In this document: one piece after another, positions 60,890 to 64,000 of the stretch
How the letters are laid out: every line of letters begins with the position of its first letter
Numbering within the stretch: position 1 is the stretch's first letter
Position numbers and translations under genes: made by a program
Source: JACMLD01 sp044227095
Lineage (GTDB): Bacteria > Bacteroidota > Bacteroidia > Chitinophagales > Chitinophagaceae
DNA length: 64,000 nucleotides
Reading direction: 5' to 3'
Assembly: GCA_044227095.1 (NCBI GenBank)
Contig: JBGAFV010000001.1
Span: 1,426,001-1,490,000, forward strand
Notes under the pieces: model-generated
Database searches by the model: none
What the model was told of the DNA's origin: nothing
Seen by the model: only the letters and a program-made list of their open reading frames with translations

Positions 60890-61034
60890 CGATTGCTGAT
60901 GTAGTGATTTTGAGATTTACGGTATTGAAAAATTCTGTGAATTTTTGTGCTTGCTGAAAAGCGGGCTAAAGTTGGATACGAACTTTCAATAAAAGAAATC
61001 TCAAAATCAGCAATTCCCAAATCAGCAATCAAAG
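60890..61034. repeat. Inverted repeat between the DHS-like and CBM9-like genes
   Basis: The left arm (60890-60920, CGATTGCTGATGTAGTGATT and TTGAGATTT) is matched in reverse by the right arm (60992-61034, AAATCTCAAAATCAGCAATT, then AAATCAGCAATC). About 70 bases lie between. It may form a long hairpin. Confidence 0.6.
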
Positions 61035-61047
61035 AATTTCCAGATAT

Positions 61048-61845
61048 ATGAAAGTTGATTATACCGTTTGCAAAATTTCATTTTCTCTTACTATTGATGG
61101 AAACATTTACAAACCTGTTTGGCAAACTGCCCAATGGAGTAAACGTTTTGTTGATATGGTAAACGGGCAATCCGGTATGTACAATACACAAACCGCAATG
61201 CTATGGAATGATACCCACCTTTATATTGCTTTTACTGCAGAAGAACCTTTTATAGAGGCAAAACAAACAACCAGGGATAGCATCGTTTTTCTTGAAAACG
61301 ATCTTGAAGTATTTATTGATGGCGGCGATTGTTATTATGAACTGGAAGTGAATGCTGCCAACACCGTGTACGAAGTTTTCTTTATCTGGAAAGATGCTTA
61401 TATAAAAGGAAGCAAATTTGACACTGCACAATTTGATGTACATCATCCGCAGGCATATACGTTTGGTGGCGATTACGACCGCAGTGGCGCCAGCTTCTGG
61501 AAGGGAACTCATCCACGCGGCATACGCTGGGCATTTACCAATTTTGATATGCCCTGTTTGCAAACAGCAGTTCAGCTGGAGGGTACACTTAATGATAACA
61601 GTGATGTTGACAAAGGCTGGAACCTTGAAATAGCTATACCCTGGAGCAGCTTGCAAATACTTGCCAATGGCAGATCCATTCCACCTAAAAGCGGGGATGT
61701 TTGGAACATGTTTCTCGGTCGCTTTCAAAAATTAATGACAGGTGGAAAAGAAGTAACACCACATCCCGCAATGGCATTAAACAGTCATGGTATTTACGAT
61801 ACGCACCTTCCTGATAAATGGAGCAGGATAAAGTTTGAGGAATAG
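61048..61845 (+). CDS. Carbohydrate-binding family 9-like protein
   Basis: A 265-residue beta-sandwich protein without signal peptide. DGNIYKPVWQTAQWSKRFVDM, TAMLWNDTHLYIAFTAEEPF, DSIVFLENDLEVFIDGGDCYYELEVNAANTVYEVFF and WNLEIAIPWSSL follow the DOMON/CBM9-like pattern found in many Bacteroidota hypothetical proteins. Absence of an export signal is unusual for a sugar-binding domain; a start further upstream was looked for and not found in frame. Function unknown. Confidence 0.82.
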   Translation: MKVDYTVCKISFSLTIDGNIYKPVWQTAQWSKRFVDMVNGQSGMYNTQTAMLWNDTHLYIAFTAEEPFIEAKQTTRDSIVFLENDLEVFIDGGDCYYELEVNAANTVYEVFFIWKDAYIKGSKFDTAQFDVHHPQAYTFGGDYDRSGASFWKGTHPRGIRWAFTNFDMPCLQTAVQLEGTLNDNSDVDKGWNLEIAIPWSSLQILANGRSIPPKSGDVWNMFLGRFQKLMTGGKEVTPHPAMALNSHGIYDTHLPDKWSRIKFEE

Positions 61846-61857
61846 CTTTGCGCAAAG

Positions 61858-61928
61858 AAGCTACAAGCCATTAGCTGCAAGCTACGAGCAGTTAGCAAGG
61901 AAGCTTTGAGCTTTTAGCTATTAGTGGA
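61858..61928. repeat. 3'-end repeat after the CBM9-like gene
   Basis: A run of AGCTACAAGCCATTAGCTGC, AAGCTACGAGCAGTTAGC and GAGCTTTTAGCTATTAG words begins a dozen bases after the stop. It is matched in inverted orientation by 62233-62264. Confidence 0.55.
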
Positions 61929-62084
61929 GAAGATTTTTAGAACCAGCATTCTTAATTCTATTAAACATTGTTGTCTTCGCTTCTTCTAGTGGAAAAAGAG
62001 CTCACTTGATCTGCAATCTATTGCTGAACGCAAACAAAATTTAAACATAGAATATAGAAATTATAGGGTTAAGGTTTTATGTTC

Positions 62085-62155
62085 CGTAGGAACATTTCAT
62101 GGGTAGAAAACAATTTAAGATGTCAGTTGCGTTCCATAGGAACGTTTGTTGCTAA
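62085..62155. repeat. Palindromic repeat pair GTTCCNTAGGAAC
   Basis: Two copies of a perfect palindrome core, ATGTTCCGTAGGAACAT (about 62080-62096) and CGTTCCATAGGAACG (about 62130-62144). Such palindromes are frequent in Bacteroidota intergenic DNA; function unknown. Confidence 0.55.
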
Positions 62156-62196
62156 AGCAGAATTTTGCAAAACCACTATTAATAAAATCTTCAAAT

Positions 62197-62230
62197 AAAA
62201 AAGCTTAGTGAAATCTCACTAAGCTTTTTT
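62197..62230 (-). terminator. Terminator of the M28 peptidase gene
   Basis: Perfect 15-bp stem AAAAAAGCTTAGTGA (62197-62211) / TCACTAAGCTTTTTT (62216-62230), four-base loop; works on both strands by sequence. Confidence 0.9.
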
Positions 62231-62232
62231 AC

Positions 62233-62267
62233 TAACAGCTAATGGCTAAAAGCTAGCAGCTAACACT
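62233..62267. repeat. 3'-end repeat after the M28 gene
   Basis: CTAACAGCTAATGGCTAAAA and GCTAGCAGCTAACA lie between the terminator and the stop codon (62266). In reverse orientation they match 61858-61928. Confidence 0.55.
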
Positions 62268-63834
62268 AATTCAAAGGAATATCCCTCTTCAGCATATCAT
62301 TTCTGTTTGCCATTTCCCAGGCTGTATTAAAAATCATACGGGCTCTTTTTTCATAAATATCCCAGTAAATCTTATCTACTGTATCTGTTGGTTTGTGGTA
62401 ATCTGCCTGTAGCATGCCATCATAAAAAAATAAAATGGGAACGCCTTTACGTGCAAAATTGTAATGGTCGCTGCGATAGTAGATTCTGTTTGGATCTGCA
62501 GGGTCATCAAATTTATAATCCAGTACAAGGCCAGTGTATTTATTATTTGCAGCTTCATTAATGCCAACCAGTTCGCTGCTCAGTTTATTGTGGCCAATAA
62601 CATATACATAGTTTAAAGAGTCTGCAGTTTTTCTTTCTGTATCTATGCGGCCAATCATATCTGTATTTAAATCAACAGAAGTTTTATCCAGTGAAAACAA
62701 AGGATTATCACTGTAATATTCAGAACCCCATAACCCTTTTTCTTCTCCGGAAACCGTCATAAACACTATTGTTCTGCGAGGGCCATTGCCTGCTGCTTTT
62801 GCTTTAGAAAATGCTTCGGCCATTTCCAGCACTGCGCATGTACCGCTGCCATCATCATCCGCACCATAATAGATTTGTCCGTTTCTCATTCCTAAGTGAT
62901 CATAATGGCCGGTGAGTATCACATACTCATCTTTTTTATCGGTACCTTCTATATAACCAGCAACATTGCTTGCATTGGTGGTTACTTTTTGTTCTGCGTA
63001 AGTATAACTTACTTTTAATTTTTTACTGAATGATTCTGTATTTACAGCTTCATTGTTTTTTACTTTCTGTACTACTTTAGCAAAAAACTCATCGCCCAAT
63101 ATATTTTTTGCACTACCGCCTGCAATGGTTATTGCATTGATGGTTTCGACAGCGGGTTTAATAAGACGGGTAGAAGATTTTTTTGCCACCCTTGCATAGT
63201 TAGGTGTAATGGTATCCAGTGTTGCGTTAATAACAATTACTCCTACGGCACCCATTTGTTTAGCGGTTGTAATTTTCTTAGACAAACCACCAGGGTAAGT
63301 CCATGTACTGTACAGCTTTGTTCCGGAAATAACATAAAGACCGTCTGCTTTTGGTTCTCCGCCAAAAAACACAACAATCTTTCCTTTTACATCTTTGCCT
63401 GTATAGTCATTATATTTTTCATCGCTGATGCCATAGCCGGCAAAAACAATTTCTTTTGCATTGATGGTTCCATTGTTATTAAGTGATGTTTCATCTGCAT
63501 AATCTTTTCCTGCTACCAATGTGGTTGATCCAATCATTAGTTGAGACTGCAATACTGTGTCGTATCCAATAGCATAATATTGCTGGTAATTGTCTGTGCC
63601 CGGTGCGGGTGTAAGGCCAAATGCCTTAAACTGTGTTACAATGTAGGCAGCGGCTTTGCGCTGACCTTCTGTTCCGGTTTCACGTCCTTCCATTTCCGGA
63701 CCGGCAATAATAGTAAGTTGTTTTTTTAAATCTTCTTTGGTAATGCTTGCAGCAAACTTATCAGGTGCGCCGGGTTGCGCAGCAGCTGTAAGCGTAGTAG
63801 CTGTTAAAAATAAAAAGAGCAATTGTTTTCGCAT
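62266..63834 (-). CDS. Exported M28-family zinc aminopeptidase with PA domain
   Basis: A 522-residue protein with a signal peptide (ending TTLTAAA). The N-terminal part includes MEGRETGTEGQRKAAAYIV; a PA-type insert (about 130-270) carries VKGKIVVFFGGEP. The catalytic domain has the di-zinc ligands in order: TGHYDHLG (His), YYGADDDGSGT (bridging Asp), TVSGEEKGLWGSEYY (Glu-Glu), TDMIGRID (Asp), and SDHYNFARKGVPILFFYDG (His). Likely a periplasmic peptidase releasing amino acids from peptides. It starts 19 bp after the rpiB stop and may be co-transcribed with it. Confidence 0.94.
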   Translation of the reverse strand: MRKQLLFLFLTATTLTAAAQPGAPDKFAASITKEDLKKQLTIIAGPEMEGRETGTEGQRKAAAYIVTQFKAFGLTPAPGTDNYQQYYAIGYDTVLQSQLMIGSTTLVAGKDYADETSLNNNGTINAKEIVFAGYGISDEKYNDYTGKDVKGKIVVFFGGEPKADGLYVISGTKLYSTWTYPGGLSKKITTAKQMGAVGVIVINATLDTITPNYARVAKKSSTRLIKPAVETINAITIAGGSAKNILGDEFFAKVVQKVKNNEAVNTESFSKKLKVSYTYAEQKVTTNASNVAGYIEGTDKKDEYVILTGHYDHLGMRNGQIYYGADDDGSGTCAVLEMAEAFSKAKAAGNGPRRTIVFMTVSGEEKGLWGSEYYSDNPLFSLDKTSVDLNTDMIGRIDTERKTADSLNYVYVIGHNKLSSELVGINEAANNKYTGLVLDYKFDDPADPNRIYYRSDHYNFARKGVPILFFYDGMLQADYHKPTDTVDKIYWDIYEKRARMIFNTAWEMANRNDMLKRDIPLN

Positions 63835-63853
63835 GGTTGTATTTTATTGAGTT

Positions 63854-64000
63854 TTAGCAGATCATTTTATCAATACGGTTCTGGTGACGGCCACCTTCAA
63901 ATGCAGTAGACATAAAAGCCTGTATCATATCCTGTGCATAAGGCAGTGCTACAAAACGTGCGGGTATACAAATAATATTGGCATTGTTATGCTGGCGGAT
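63854..64000 (-). CDS. rpiB: Ribose-5-phosphate isomerase B (3' end only)
   Basis: The last 48 residues of a gene that runs out of the window: RQHNNANIICIPARFVALPYA and then FEGGRHQNRIDKMIC. The HNNANxxCxPARF and FEGGRHQ-RxDK motifs are typical of the RpiB/LacAB family C terminus. RpiB interconverts ribose-5-phosphate and ribulose-5-phosphate. Active site and start are outside the window. Confidence 0.88.
   Translation of the reverse strand: MRQHNNANIICIPARFVALPYAQDMIQAFMSTAFEGGRHQNRIDKMIC

Noticed and set aside
61201..61728. 175-codon frame on the minus strand
   Set aside because: Antisense to the CBM9-like gene, with shadow-frame composition.

Overview
The window looks like chromosomal DNA from a low-GC member of the Bacteroidota, most likely the Chitinophagaceae or a close relative. 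The phylum call rests on several independent signs: a SusC/SusD nutrient-uptake operon, a GldA gliding-type ABC ATPase, the long form of IspG, many Sec- or lipobox-tagged surface proteins, and promoters of the Bacteroidota type (TTG, 17-20 nt, TAnnTTTG) in front of several genes. The family-level call is an impression from protein similarity and was not tested. I see no rRNA, tRNA, CRISPR array, transposase or prophage.

Layout. 1-740 is the 5' part of an exported DUF5117 metalloprotease. 1281-6958 is a susC-susD-DUF1735 operon whose susC carries one in-frame TAG. 7-10 kb holds small exported or membrane proteins, an L,D-transpeptidase-like protein with an eroded active site, and a DUF4406 protein. 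10-16.3 kb holds typA, gldA, an MHS-type MFS permease with a small membrane partner, and a GH130-like lipoprotein. 16.4-19.3 kb is a SulP transporter with two tandem beta-carbonic anhydrases, probably a bicarbonate uptake and conversion unit. 20-24.7 kb holds acs, a PlsC-type acyltransferase, a canonical L,D-transpeptidase and a small DMT permease. 24.7-27.3 kb is an ECF sigma / anti-sigma / beta-barrel operon. 27.8-33.2 kb holds kbl, ridA, a 3-hydroxyacyl-CoA dehydrogenase-like protein, tsaB, an ArsR regulator and a persulfide-dioxygenase/rhodanese fusion. 33.3-35.8 kb is a four-gene signalling operon (response regulator, histidine kinase, multi-pass membrane protein, small Gly/Cys-tailed protein) that I regard as the best candidate for an undescribed system. 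36-45 kb holds a lipoprotein, two tandem LpxL-type acyltransferases, nadB, a lysoplasmalogenase, another lipoprotein, an aldose epimerase and ispG. 45.2-45.7 kb is a triple 154-bp repeat array. 45.8-54.2 kb holds a penicillin-acylase-family hydrolase, an exported TIM-barrel protein, and a run of two M16 peptidases, a holin-like membrane protein, a fused 2-oxoacid dehydrogenase E1 and a 53-residue protein. 54.3-64 kb holds an aspartyl protease with PDZ domain, a PepSY-like protein, a Cys/Met-metabolism PLP enzyme with TIGR02757 and a small partner, a fatty-acid-hydroxylase-type membrane protein, a deoxyhypusine-synthase-like protein, a CBM9-like protein, an M28 peptidase and the 3' end of rpiB.

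A recurring theme is dispersed degenerate repeats that start at, or run into, the 3' ends of genes (13125, 15140, 29034, 40514, 43137, 60881, 61845, 62266) and in one case fill an interdomain linker (50189-50283). Several form imperfect hairpins and some supply stop codons or C-terminal residues.

All functional calls come from reading sequence motifs by eye and from memory of protein families; no database search was run.
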